A stretch of 6,367 nt of DNA from Pseudomonadota bacterium (lineage in GTDB: Bacteria; Pseudomonadota; Alphaproteobacteria; Rhizobiales; Hyphomicrobiaceae). The stretch spans positions 1 through 6,367 of the forward strand of contig JAEVZQ010000167.1 of the NCBI GenBank assembly GCA_023392135.1. Direction: 5' to 3'. Every line of letters begins with the position of its first letter. Position 1 is the first letter of the stretch. The notes beneath the pieces are model-generated. The model saw nothing but the letters and a program-made list of their open reading frames with translations, searched no databases and was not told the DNA's origin. A program made the translations under genes and the position numbers. Below, in pieces: positions 1 through 4,428 of the stretch.

Positions 1-837
1 GGCGCGGACGATCGGCTCCGCAATGCGCCAGCCTTCCGCGTGAAGCTCCTGCTCCGACAGCGCAAACGGGTCCGACTGAATGCCTTCCTGAGCGACGTTC
101 CGGTAGCCGATCTGCTTTCGGATGTGACCTACGATGCGGGACTGGGCTGCAAGGACGAGCGGTGAATCGCTGTTGGCGAGGTGACGGTCCACAGCCTTGC
201 CGACGTCGAGGAGAAGACGGTCGAGCTCGACCGATTCGTAGTCCTCAGGGCTCACGCCGAGCGCATGGAATTTGCCCGCCTCGTGCCCACTCCGGGGATT
301 GCCACGGTCACGGGCGTGAAAGCCGATGTCGGCCTGGAAATCGGTCCGCTGCCTGGCCTCGGCGATACAGGTCGGCATGCCTTCGACCTCCACCTCACGC
401 AACTCGCGCTCCCGGCCGTCGAAAAACGAGATCTTGTCGCGAGTTACGGCAAGGATGTTGAACTTGTCGCCATTCCGGAACATGCGGATCATCGGCCGCA
501 GGTGGAAGCGGGGACTGACGACAACGAACTCCGGGACTTCATGGGGTAGCTTGACGAAGCGCGTTGCTCCCTTCTCGATCAGCACCGCCAGCCCGTGGTC
601 CTGATAGCGCCAGAACATGGCCGCTGGAACACGCCCTCGCGCCTCCGCGAGGAGCTCGTCGATTTCCGGCCGGCGGATGCCCCACGCTGCGAGCTTCTGG
701 TCCGCCTCCTTGAGCAGGGTAGAGAGGCGGATCGGGTCCTGCTCGATGTCCGGATAGCTCAGGTGTGTCGGGAGATAGATGCTGACTTTGGGGAAACCGG
801 TCGACTGCGCAAGCGCAATGAGGTCGGCTCGTTTCAT
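1..837 (-). CDS. baeRF-type protein (bacterial eRF1-like release factor family), 3' end outside window
   Basis: The first 279 residues are visible, read from an ATG at 837; the frame is open to the left edge, so the C-terminus is missing. The pattern matches bacterial relatives of the eRF1/pelota fold (baeRF families): VSIYLPTH at 18-25, QDPIRLSTLLKEA at 33-45, FWRYQDHGLAVLI at 75-87, FHLRPMIRMF at 111-120, FNILAVTRDKISFFDG at 126-141, and an eRF1 domain-2-like part with DSPLVLA at 224-230, IRKQIGYRNV at 239-248 and ALSEQELHAEGWRIAEPI at 259-276. No GGQ peptidyl-tRNA hydrolysis motif is present in the visible part; the comparable loop near 173-192 is charged and glycine-containing. Family members are proposed to act on ribosomes in rescue or quality control, but direct evidence is limited. 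There is no signal peptide, so it should be cytosolic. GGAG lies 12 bases before the ATG. The subfamily (3-like) is from memory and tentative. Confidence 0.82.
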   Translation of the reverse strand, partial: MKRADLIALAQSTGFPKVSIYLPTHLSYPDIEQDPIRLSTLLKEADQKLAAWGIRRPEIDELLAEARGRVPAAMFWRYQDHGLAVLIEKGATRFVKLPHEVPEFVVVSPRFHLRPMIRMFRNGDKFNILAVTRDKISFFDGRERELREVEVEGMPTCIAEARQRTDFQADIGFHARDRGNPRSGHEAGKFHALGVSPEDYESVELDRLLLDVGKAVDRHLANSDSPLVLAAQSRIVGHIRKQIGYRNVAQEGIQSDPFALSEQELHAEGWRIAEPIVRA

Positions 838-1131
838 AGTGATTCCATTCTCCGCCGGCTGGTCTGCTTGCTCCTAGCTCGCAGGAGGAAACGTGCCTTC
901 GGTCGGCCAAGTTCCGGCTGAGGGCAACCGCCTCCCGCCTGCGTGGGTTGAATGCTAGCTCGCCACTGCGGGGCTGGCTTTGATTCCCAGCAAGTGCCAC
1001 GATCCGACGAGGAGGAGTTAACTTCGCCTGAGCTCAGCGGTTGCCGAATCCATGCTCCAACTGCCATCGAATCGTCGGTTTCCGGTTGGAGGAGGGTCCG
1101 GGCGAATAAGCGCGCGCGAGGATTGAGGACG
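838..1131. other. Divergent intergenic region between the baeRF gene and the TPR gene
   Basis: These 294 bases separate two divergent genes. The left third contains the EcfG-type promoter of the leftward gene. For the rightward gene I could not find a convincing -35/-10 pair. A purine-rich GAGGAGGAG block near 1009-1017 resembles a ribosome binding site, but no start codon follows at a usable distance. No convincing small ORF, RNA gene or terminator was seen. Confidence 0.5.
890..915 (-). promoter_or_regulatory. EcfG-type general stress promoter (GGAAC-N17-CGTT) upstream of the baeRF gene
   Basis: On the minus strand GGAAC (915-911) and CGTT (893-890) are separated by exactly 17 bases. This is a perfect match to the alphaproteobacterial general stress response consensus GGAAC-N16/17-CGTT, read by EcfG-family sigma factors under PhyR/NepR control. 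It points at the baeRF gene, whose ATG at 837 lies about 52 bases beyond the -10 element, giving an expected leader of about 45 nucleotides. Orientation, spacing and distance all fit. Promoter activity is inferred. Confidence 0.7.
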
Positions 1132-1764
1132 ATGAGACGATGGGCAGCAGCGATTGCGCTCCTGTTCGCGGCAGCGCCCCTGGCGCTGGCGGATCCGCTC
1201 GACGGGCACGACTGCTTCTCGTCTGACAACGAGCGGCGGATCAGGGGCTGCACGGAGCTGATCGAGGGCGCGGGCCTTGCCGGGCAAATGCTCGGCTCGG
1301 TATACGCCATGCGAGCCCTCGGCTACTCGCTGATGGGCCTCTACGATACCGCCATCCGCGATTATGACGAAGCGATCCGGCTGGTGCCGGACTTTGCCGT
1401 TGCGCTGAACAACCGGGCCTGGGCCTACTTCAGATCAGGCCGACCAGAAGCGGGCCGGCCGGATGTCGATCGTTCACTGCAGCTTCAGCCGACCAGCCCC
1501 CACGCCTACGACACGCGGGCACACATCCGCCAGGCAACCGGTGATCCGGCTGGCGCGCTAAGCGACTACGATTCGGCCATGCGATTCGGGGGAGAACGGA
1601 TGATCCAGCTCTACCAGTGTGGGCTTGCGGCACTAGGTCTCTACGGCGGCGCCATCGACGGTGCCTATACTGTGGAGCTGCGGCGTGCGATGCAGGCGTG
1701 CGTTGCCAGCAAGGACTGCGATCCCCTACCGCCCGACGAGGAATGCCGGGCTGTTACGTCCTGA
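1132..1764 (+). CDS. Exported TPR-repeat protein with a peptidoglycan-binding-like C-terminus
   Basis: This 210-residue protein starts with a clear Sec signal peptide (MRRW, then a hydrophobic Ala/Leu stretch, probable cleavage after ALA at 20). Residues 55-152 hold about three tetratricopeptide-like helical hairpins: AMRALGYSLMGLYDTAIRDYDEAI-type at 59-82, ALNNRAWAYFRSGRPEAG at 91-108, and YDTRAHIRQATGDPAGALSDY at 126-146. The tail at 162-192 (GLAALGLYGGAIDGAYTVEL core) resembles a peptidoglycan_binding_1 repeat with its YxGxIDGxY motif. Six cysteines (28, 40, 163, 190, 196, 205) suggest disulfides and agree with a periplasmic location. The frame is open from an ATG at 952, but only the ATG at 1132 gives an N-terminal signal peptide, and GAGGA at 1118-1122 is 9 bases from it. 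A scaffold or cell-wall-associated role is inferred; the partner is unknown. Confidence 0.8.
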   Translation: MRRWAAAIALLFAAAPLALADPLDGHDCFSSDNERRIRGCTELIEGAGLAGQMLGSVYAMRALGYSLMGLYDTAIRDYDEAIRLVPDFAVALNNRAWAYFRSGRPEAGRPDVDRSLQLQPTSPHAYDTRAHIRQATGDPAGALSDYDSAMRFGGERMIQLYQCGLAALGLYGGAIDGAYTVELRRAMQACVASKDCDPLPPDEECRAVTS

Positions 1765-1770
1765 TCGCTG

Positions 1771-1857
1771 CGCTGCATCCGCCGGGTATGGCCCGAAATC
1801 GAAGGGCCTTGCCTTGAATCACTGCAATTTGCGGCTGCTGGCTCATCCGATGCAGCG
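1771..1857 (+). other. Possible structured RNA leader before the copper chaperone gene
   Basis: CGCTGCATC at 1771-1779 is perfectly complementary to GATGCAGCG at 1849-1857 and would close a region of 69 bases. Inside it GGCCC (1790-1794) and GGGCC (1804-1808) can form a second stem with a 9-base loop. The right arm of the outer stem ends on the first base of the Shine-Dalgarno sequence of the downstream gene (GGGAGGA, 1857-1863), so folding could affect access to it. There is no U-tract after the inner hairpin, so it is a poor terminator. No known riboswitch class was recognised. Confidence 0.3.
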
Positions 1858-1873
1858 GGAGGACTAAGCTCCA

Positions 1874-2383
1874 ATGACAGTTTCGAGGATTCTGATCGCG
1901 GCCGTATTGCTGCCGCTCATGAGTTCCCTTGCTTTTGCGCAGAGTTCCTCCGACGGCATAGCTGTCTCCGAAGCTTGGCTGCGGGCGACACCCGGTGGCG
2001 CGCGAACGGGGGCCGGTTTTCTCACGATCTCCGCCACGAGCCATGGGGATCGACTGGTGGCTGCAAAATCTGATGTTGCCGAACGGGTCGAGTTGCACAA
2101 TCACGTCCATGAGGACGGCGTCATGGAAATGCGCCGGGTCGACGCGATCGAGATCCCTGCGGGGAAGACGGTGACGCTCGCGCCGGGCGGCTATCATTTG
2201 ATGCTCTTCAACCTCAAGCAGCCACTCAAGGCCGGGGAGAAGGTGCACCTCACGCTCGATTTCGAAAAGGCCGGTGAGGTTCCCGTCACGGCGAATGTGG
2301 AGCCGATCGGCGCCAAGGGCCCCGGTAATTCTGCTGGTGCAGGGCACGGCTCTGATCATGGCCACGGCGAAATGAAGCACTGA
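1874..2383 (+). CDS. pcuC: PCuAC-family periplasmic copper(I) chaperone
   Basis: This 169-residue protein has a signal peptide (residues 1-22, cleavage after AFA). The PCuAC copper site is complete: H75-X10-M86-X21-H108-X-M110, exactly the family's H-X10-M-X21-H-X-M spacing, within ELHNHVHEDGVMEMR and LAPGGYHLML. Proteins of this family hold Cu(I) in the periplasm and help deliver it to the CuA/CuB sites of cytochrome c oxidase, often with Sco/SenC. Residues 158-169 (HGSDHGHGEMKH) form a His/Met-rich tail that probably adds metal binding. No sco or oxidase gene is in the window. GGGAGGA at 1857-1863 supports the ATG at 1874. It follows the TPR gene by 109 bases on the same strand, so cotranscription is possible but unproven. 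The symbol follows family usage. Confidence 0.93.
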   Translation: MTVSRILIAAVLLPLMSSLAFAQSSSDGIAVSEAWLRATPGGARTGAGFLTISATSHGDRLVAAKSDVAERVELHNHVHEDGVMEMRRVDAIEIPAGKTVTLAPGGYHLMLFNLKQPLKAGEKVHLTLDFEKAGEVPVTANVEPIGAKGPGNSAGAGHGSDHGHGEMKH

Positions 2384-2385
2384 AG

Positions 2386-2464
2386 GCGCCAGACAGGCGC
2401 AGCACCGCAATCTGGCTCTGCGCCCGTCTCGATTTTGGAAGCGACGCGCCGGCCGTTCAGGCCG
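2386..2464. terminator. Weak bidirectional hairpins between convergent genes
   Basis: The gap between the copper chaperone stop (2383) and the speE stop (2488) contains two short hairpins: GCGCC/GGCGC with a 5-base loop (2386-2400), and CGGCC/GGCCG with a 5-base loop (2450-2464). Position between two converging genes suits termination in both directions. The stems are only 5 base pairs and neither is followed by a proper U-tract; the second has CTTT in the plus direction. Treat as tentative. Confidence 0.25.
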
Positions 2465-2487
2465 CTTTAGCTGATTTGGCTTCTGCC

Positions 2488-3402
2488 CTAGGCCCGCGGC
2501 GTTGACTTTGCCCTTTTTTCGGAACCACCCTGCCCCGTCGCCTCGGCAATCGCCTGCTGAACCGATTTCTCGGCATATCCCGGCAATGCGAAGGCGGCCA
2601 GGTGAGTTGCAGGCGTCCAGTAGCGTGTCTCGATCCCGCGCTGGCTCTGTCGCCTGCGCAGCTTCGATTCCGTGATCTCCAGATGTGCGGTCTCATCGGA
2701 CGCCCAGTTCAGTGCGAACGGGCCGCCGAAGTAACAGGGCTGAGTGCACATATAGGGGGCGCAGCGCTCGAACAGGCTGGCGAAAATGCGCGTCGTGCCC
2801 ATGATCTGCTCGGGCAGAAGAAATGGCAGACCGTTCTGCGTCACCAGAATTCCGCGCGGCTTCAAAGCCCGCTTGCAGTCAGCAAAAAACTCCTTTGTAT
2901 GCAGAACGGCGGAGGGACCGACCGGCTCGGAGCTATCGACGATTATCGCGTCGAACTTTTCCGTCGCCTCGGCCACATACTTCAGGCCGTCCGCAATAAC
3001 GATATCCGCGCGGGGGTGATCGAAGGCGCCGTTCGCAATCTCCGGATAATACTTCAGCGAAAGATCGATGACGCTTTGGTCGATCTCGCAAAGCGTCGCC
3101 TTTTCGACTGACGGGTGCTTCAGCACCTCTCTCAGCACGCCGCCATCTCCGCCGCCGACGACCAGAACCCGCCGTGGCCTGTCGAGCGCCATCAGCGGCA
3201 CATGCGCCATCATCTCGTGGTAGATGAACTCGTCGAGCGTGGTGAGCTGGAATATGCCGTCGAGAATCAACACCGTACCCCAGACGGCATTCTCGAAAAT
3301 GACGAGGTGCTGATGCTCCGTCTGCACCTCGTGAAGAATCTTGTCTGCTTCGAGACGAACACGCCAGTGCGGATGAAAGGTTTCCTCGATCCAGCGCTTC
3401 AT
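2488..3402 (-). CDS. speE: Polyamine aminopropyltransferase (spermidine synthase)
   Basis: SpeE transfers the aminopropyl group of decarboxylated AdoMet to putrescine, giving spermidine and methylthioadenosine, in the cytosol. The 304-residue protein aligns along its length with E. coli SpeE (288 aa): N-terminal beta domain with LDEFIYHEMMAHVPL (56-70), the nucleotide-binding loop VGGGDGGVLREV (82-93), the acidic CEID (105-108), ADGLKYV (137-143), the catalytic DSSEPVGP (156-163), TQNGLPFL (188-195), YFGG (224-227) and YWTPATHLAAFALP (261-274). D156 fits the catalytic Asp; the second acidic residue, usually Asp, is Glu159. The C-terminus from about 285 is a short basic tail. Start: the ATG at 3402 matches the family N-terminus and has GAGGAGGT 6 bases upstream; the frame continues upstream only as non-homologous sequence. 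It lies 150 bases after speD on the same strand. Confidence 0.95.
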   Translation of the reverse strand: MKRWIEETFHPHWRVRLEADKILHEVQTEHQHLVIFENAVWGTVLILDGIFQLTTLDEFIYHEMMAHVPLMALDRPRRVLVVGGGDGGVLREVLKHPSVEKATLCEIDQSVIDLSLKYYPEIANGAFDHPRADIVIADGLKYVAEATEKFDAIIVDSSEPVGPSAVLHTKEFFADCKRALKPRGILVTQNGLPFLLPEQIMGTTRIFASLFERCAPYMCTQPCYFGGPFALNWASDETAHLEITESKLRRRQSQRGIETRYWTPATHLAAFALPGYAEKSVQQAIAEATGQGGSEKRAKSTPRA

Positions 3403-3527
3403 CGGCCAACCTCCTCGCGGTTTCCAAGGCTTTCGCCTGCCAGAGAACTCCCGAGCAGGGCGCCTAGATTTGGCACCCTCAACAGCCAATGAGGCGCGTA
3501 CGGCCTGCGGGCCGTTACACGCCTCAT
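3399..3527 (-). CDS. Possible 42-residue small ORF ending in an ATGA overlap with speE
   Basis: Between speD and speE, an ATG at 3527 opens 42 codons ending in TGA at 3401-3399, so the stop overlaps the speE ATG (ATGA), an arrangement typical of translational coupling. The predicted peptide begins MRRVTARRPYAPHWLLRV and has an Arg-rich start and a mildly hydrophobic middle (LGALLGSSLAG). I do not recognise it. Against it: there is no Shine-Dalgarno sequence before the ATG, the ATG lies within the arm of a strong stem-loop, and an open frame this short is common in GC-rich DNA. It may be a chance frame. Confidence 0.15.
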   Translation of the reverse strand: MRRVTARRPYAPHWLLRVPNLGALLGSSLAGESLGNREEVGR

Positions 3528-3529
3528 TG
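3487..3529 (-). repeat. Strong imperfect stem-loop in the speD-speE spacer
   Basis: A 10-bp outer stem (3487-3496 with 3520-3529, plus-strand arm CAATGAGGCG) continues after one C/A mismatch into an 8-bp inner stem (3498-3505, GTACGGCC, with 3510-3518, one bulged T at 3516). The tetraloop is TGCG on the plus strand (CGCA in the mRNA). About 18 base pairs in 43 bases make it far stronger than expected by chance. No U-tract follows on the minus strand, so it is not a standard intrinsic terminator. It may stabilise or process the speD-speE mRNA, weaken transcription into speE, or be a REP-like intergenic element. Confidence 0.75.
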
Positions 3530-3552
3530 ATGCGATTGTCGGTCTGACTGCG

Positions 3553-4128
3553 CTATGCAGCCCGCCGGACGCTTTCCCGGCGATCCGGAGCGTGTCGATC
3601 GGAGGCAGCCTGCCAGCTCAACTCGGTCAACTCCTCGCCTCGCCTGTGCTCCTTCACCACGACGTGGTCCGCCTCGAACGCGTGCTTGAGCACATCGATC
3701 GCCAGATGCGGCTTCGCTTCACCACACATGAAGACGTCGAGCGCCGCATAGTCGGCCTCGGGCCAGCTGTGGATGCTGATGTGGCTCTCCGAAAGGACCG
3801 CCACGCCCGAAACACCACCGTTCGGCGTGAAATGATGCAAGTGAATGTGCAGGAGCGTCGCTCCAGCCACTTCCACGCACCGCTTCAACGTACGCTCGAT
3901 ATGCTTCAGGTCATCGAGCTTCCTCGCTCCGAAGAGATCGATGATCAAGTGGCTTCCGGCGAACCGGACGCCATCGCGTTCTATGAAGAAGTCCTTCCTG
4001 TCCTCGTGCGACCCGCGCACTTGCTCGTCGATATGCGCACCGGGCGCGCTTCCAAAGTCTTCCTTTTGGGCGGTGCTTGAACGAGTCAAGTCCATCCCCA
4101 ATTGGAAGAGGGTGTCGTCGTAGGCCAT
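3553..4128 (-). CDS. speD: S-adenosylmethionine decarboxylase proenzyme
   Basis: This enzyme decarboxylates AdoMet to the aminopropyl donor used by SpeE. It is made as a proenzyme that cuts itself at a Glu-Ser bond, converting the serine to the pyruvoyl cofactor. The site is visible in VLSESHISIHSWPE (111-124): cleavage between E114 and S115. H120 and C135 (DVFMCG) lie 5 and 20 residues after the serine, the same spacing as S63, H68 and C83 of the Thermotoga maritima enzyme. HIHLHHFTPNGGVSGVAVL (94-112) and GSHLIIDLFGA (58-68) are also typical of the short prokaryotic class. The 191-residue length exceeds the roughly 120-140 of that class because of an N-terminal extension of about 50 residues (MAYDDTLFQLGMDLT start). 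GGGGAGGG just upstream supports the ATG at 4128. It is followed by speE. Confidence 0.94.
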   Translation of the reverse strand: MAYDDTLFQLGMDLTRSSTAQKEDFGSAPGAHIDEQVRGSHEDRKDFFIERDGVRFAGSHLIIDLFGARKLDDLKHIERTLKRCVEVAGATLLHIHLHHFTPNGGVSGVAVLSESHISIHSWPEADYAALDVFMCGEAKPHLAIDVLKHAFEADHVVVKEHRRGEELTELSWQAASDRHAPDRRESVRRAA

Positions 4129-4166
4129 GCGACCCTCCCCAACCAGTAGACAGAGGTGACCCGCCC

Positions 4167-4210
4167 GCTCCTTACCTTTAGGGTTTCAGGAGGCTCCTTG
4201 ACCTTTGGGG
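4167..4210 (-). repeat. Direct repeat in the speD leader (two copies of about 17 bases)
   Basis: GCTCCTTACCTTTAGGG at 4167-4183 and GCTCCTTGACCTTTGGGG at 4193-4210 are near-identical, differing by one inserted base and one substitution, with starts 26 bases apart. In the speD mRNA orientation each copy ends in AAGGAGC, which resembles a Shine-Dalgarno sequence, but no start codon follows closely. Starts 26 bases apart is not a whole number of helical turns. It could be a tandem regulator site, a duplicated RNA element or a local duplication. Confidence 0.55.
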
Positions 4211-4266
4211 CAGGGGGACGAACGGAGAAGCCCGATATGAGGCCTATGCCCCCCCCGTGCAAGTGC

Positions 4267-4292
4267 AAAATTGCCTTACCGGGCAATTTTTT
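4267..4292 (+). promoter_or_regulatory. AT-rich inverted repeat followed by T-run: operator or attenuator-like hairpin
   Basis: AAAATTGCC (4267-4275) and GGCAATTTT (4282-4290) are perfect 9-base inverted repeats around a 6-base loop, with two more T after the right arm, giving TTTTTT at 4287-4292. On the plus strand this has the shape of an intrinsic terminator, yet no gene upstream on that strand needs one. It may be a protein-binding palindrome (TTGCC-N6-GGCAA core) between the divergent promoters, or a terminator for antisense transcription. Confidence 0.45.
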
Positions 4293-4327
4293 GCCGCGCG
4301 CGTTTACGTTCGATTAGAACGATCGAA
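4291..4327 (+). promoter_or_regulatory. Candidate promoter of the acyl-CoA operon with an overlapping palindrome
   Basis: TTGCCG (4291-4296) and TAGAAC (4315-4320) are 18 bases apart and resemble a weak sigma-70 type -35/-10 pair. Two inverted repeats cover the -10: CGTTC-N5-GAACG (4307-4321) and TTCGAT-N7-ATCGAA (4309-4327). A repressor bound there would block transcription, as is common for acyl-CoA degradation operons under TetR- or MerR-family control. No regulator gene is in the window, so the factor is unknown. Confidence 0.35.
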
Positions 4328-4343
4328 TCGAGGAGGTCACGCT

Positions 4344-4400
4344 GTGTTTGGGCAAGCCGGTAAAGGTAGCCCCGAGCACGAGTTTCCCGTATCAAGGTGA
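4344..4400 (+). CDS. Possible 18-codon leader peptide before the enoyl-CoA hydratase
   Basis: AGGAGGT at 4331-4337 is the strongest Shine-Dalgarno match on the plus strand in this region, but it is not placed to serve the ATG at 4429. Six bases after it a GTG at 4344 opens 18 codons (beginning VFGQAGKGSPEHEF) ending in TGA at 4398-4400, 28 bases before the hydratase start. Alternatively, a TTG at 4348, 10 bases after the same sequence, is in frame with the hydratase and would add 27 residues. No regulatory codon run is seen. Confidence 0.15.
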   Translation: MFGQAGKGSPEHEFPVSR

Positions 4401-4428
4401 CGCACCCAATTCGACCAGGGGAGACCAA

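Larger units (their letters stand above)
4129..4428. other. Divergent intergenic region between speD and the acyl-CoA operon
   Basis: These 300 bases carry control signals for two divergent transcription units. From left to right they hold the speD ribosome binding site, a duplicated 17-base block (4167-4210), a run of eight C (4249-4256), a tandem GTGCAA pair (4257-4268), an AT-rich inverted repeat (4267-4290), a candidate rightward promoter with an overlapping palindrome (4291-4327) and a strong isolated Shine-Dalgarno sequence (4331-4337). A leftward -35 could be TTGCAC (4262-4257), but its -10 partner, TCATAT at 4240-4235 after 16 bases, is poor. Confidence 0.5.

Noticed and set aside
181..549. 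Plus-strand frames inside the baeRF gene
   Set aside because: The minus-strand frame gives a coherent baeRF-like protein across the whole stretch; these are shadows.
1009..1020. Ribosome binding site GAGGAGGAG
   Set aside because: No ATG, GTG or TTG follows at a usable distance.
952..1131. Upstream ATG start for the TPR protein
   Set aside because: The added 60 residues have no motif, would bury the signal peptide internally, and the 952 ATG lacks a ribosome binding site.
834..1310. 158-codon minus-strand frame over the divergent region and TPR gene start
   Set aside because: It overlaps the EcfG-type promoter and the TPR signal peptide, has no recognisable motif, and ends at the baeRF start.
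1790..1810. Terminator after the TPR gene
   Set aside because: The 5-bp stem has a 9-base loop and no T-run; better treated as part of a possible folded leader.
1754..2410. 218-codon minus-strand frame opposite the copper chaperone
   Set aside because: The plus-strand reading gives a complete PCuAC protein with signal peptide and exact copper motif, so this is a shadow.
3403..3489. Upstream start extending SpeE by 29 residues
   Set aside because: The extra segment has no similarity to SpeE, and the ATG at 3402 has an excellent Shine-Dalgarno sequence and the standard N-terminus.
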